From a bacterium (GTDB lineage Bacteria > Omnitrophota > Gorgyraeia > Gygaellales > Profunditerraquicolaceae): DNA of 50,942 nt. The stretch covers positions 1 through 50,942 of the forward strand of contig SCRK01000054.1 in assembly GCA_004298075.1 (NCBI GenBank). The letters are read 5' to 3'. Below are more notes on the stretch, generated by a model, which saw nothing but the letters and a program-made list of their open reading frames with translations, did no database searches and was not told the origin of the DNA. Position 1 is the stretch's first letter. The stretch itself is not shown here.

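Larger units (their letters stand above)
3138..50942 (+). repeat. Dispersed [A/S]SPL linker tetrapeptide family
   Basis: Forty exact [A/S]SPL copies start at 4152, 9357, 9942, 10203, 12660, 13764, 15480, 17136, 18111, 21660, 21879, 23109, 24483, 25491, 26829, 27666, 28401, 29523, 30981, 31812, 33015, 33678, 35781, 35976, 36690, 37206, 38079, 38847, 40002, 41067, 42207, 42336, 44616, 45387, 46245, 47061, 47844, 48345, 50490 and 50931. Variants: SSPV 3138, 16179, 19734, 21213, 22383; ASPV 12027, 12780; SSPI 13611, 25857, 28593; SSPA 17259, 23631; GSPL 14211, 35244; GSPV 50904; weaker SSPQ 6597, RSPL 39216. Each is 12 nt in frame. The residue after Leu is usually small or acidic (A, V, G, E, S) and never Pro. 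Copies sit between recognisable domains. With ordinary residue frequencies I would expect about one exact copy or fewer in this length (rough estimate). Confidence 0.95.
33015..50942 (+). repeat. Near-identical DNA form of the ASPL linker (GCCTCGCCGCTGG) in the last third
   Basis: The 13-mer GCCTCGCCGCTGG occurs at 33015, 33678, 42207, 42336, 44616, 45387, 46245, 47061, 48345 and 50490, and a copy cut by the window end begins at 50931. None of the [A/S]SPL copies before 33 kb has this exact spelling: they use mixed Ser, Pro and Leu codons (for example GCT TCG CCT TTA at 4152). Where the next codon is GCG, the arms GCGCC and GGCGC flank an 8-nt loop (42336, 47061, 50490; 6-bp stem at 50490). 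After 42207 and 50490 similarity runs on into a purine-rich GCGCAA...GGGACAG stretch. Confidence 0.85.

Noticed and set aside
42204..50942. CRISPR array suggested by repeated GCCTCGCCGCTGG
   Set aside because: Copies are only 12-18 bases, in frame, and spaced by hundreds to thousands of bases rather than regular 30-40-base spacers.
3..50942. Several separate genes in an operon
   Set aside because: No stop codon occurs anywhere in the frame, so separate genes would need overlapping stops that are absent. Internal Met codons lack consistent ribosome-binding sequences.

Overview
The whole window is the inside of one enormous protein-coding gene. Reading every codon that starts at a multiple of three (3, 6, 9 ... 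50940) on the + strand, I met no TAA, TAG or TGA: 16,980 consecutive sense codons, open at both ends, with neither start nor stop codon inside. Nothing competes with it: open frames elsewhere are short (the longest is antisense, about 276 codons), and I found no RNA gene, promoter, terminator, IS element or CRISPR array. In the notes below, residue number = codon position / 3. ORFs of tens of thousands of codons are known mainly from Candidatus Omnitrophota (for example Ca. Velamenicoccus archaeovorus), so an Omnitrophota or related PVC-type ultra-small bacterium is the best guess for the source. That is inference from architecture, not from a marker gene.

Unlike reported giant surface proteins, this one is not built from adhesin repeats. 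It is a string of unrelated, mostly recognisable globular proteins separated by a recurring tetrapeptide, [A/S]-Ser-Pro-Leu. I count 40 exact copies and about 15 close variants (SSPV, ASPV, SSPI, SSPA, GSPL, GSPV). They fall between domains, not inside them, and the window itself ends on a copy. This looks like a bacterial polyprotein with a common processing or linker signal. Cleavage is inferred and not shown.

Order of modules: P-loop NTPase-like region and an unrecognised region (3-4151); GH77 glucanotransferase (4.2-6.6 kb); GH13-like glycosidase (6.6-8.8 kb); membrane and unknown segments (8.9-10.2 kb); sigma-70-like module 1 with an HTH array (10.2-11.9 kb); signal-peptide/TPR module A (12.8-13.6 kb); unknown (13.8-15.5 kb); HAD phosphatase, alpha/beta-hydrolase-like, RelA/SpoT synthetase-like, unknown, ACT-like and SpoT-like HD segments (15.5-21.2 kb); two membrane segments flanking an unknown one (21.9-23.6 kb); protein kinase; CheR-like methyltransferase; signal module B; sigma-like module 2; methyltransferase-like; kinase-fold-like; histidine-kinase ATPase (23.6-29.5 kb); five homing-endonuclease-associated-type repeats, sigma-like module 3, signal/TPR module C, arginine/agmatine-deiminase-like (29.5-33.0 kb); UPF0489-like, HTH-Nudix, several unknowns, second HATPase and a membrane segment (33-39.2 kb); unknown, transglutaminase-like, radical SAM, sugar-nucleotide epimerase plus sedoheptulose-7-phosphate-cyclase-like enzyme, nucleotidyltransferase, third HATPase, unknown, second nucleotidyltransferase, unknown, PIG-L deacetylase and a terminal membrane segment (39.2-50.9 kb).

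Together the parts combine carbohydrate enzymes, alarmone and phospho-signalling domains, sigma-factor-like DNA binders, and membrane or exported pieces in one translation product. In the last third the linker is nearly identical at DNA level (GCCTCGCCGCTGG), and a few copies can form a small hairpin. This suggests recent homogenisation or in-frame spread of the element.
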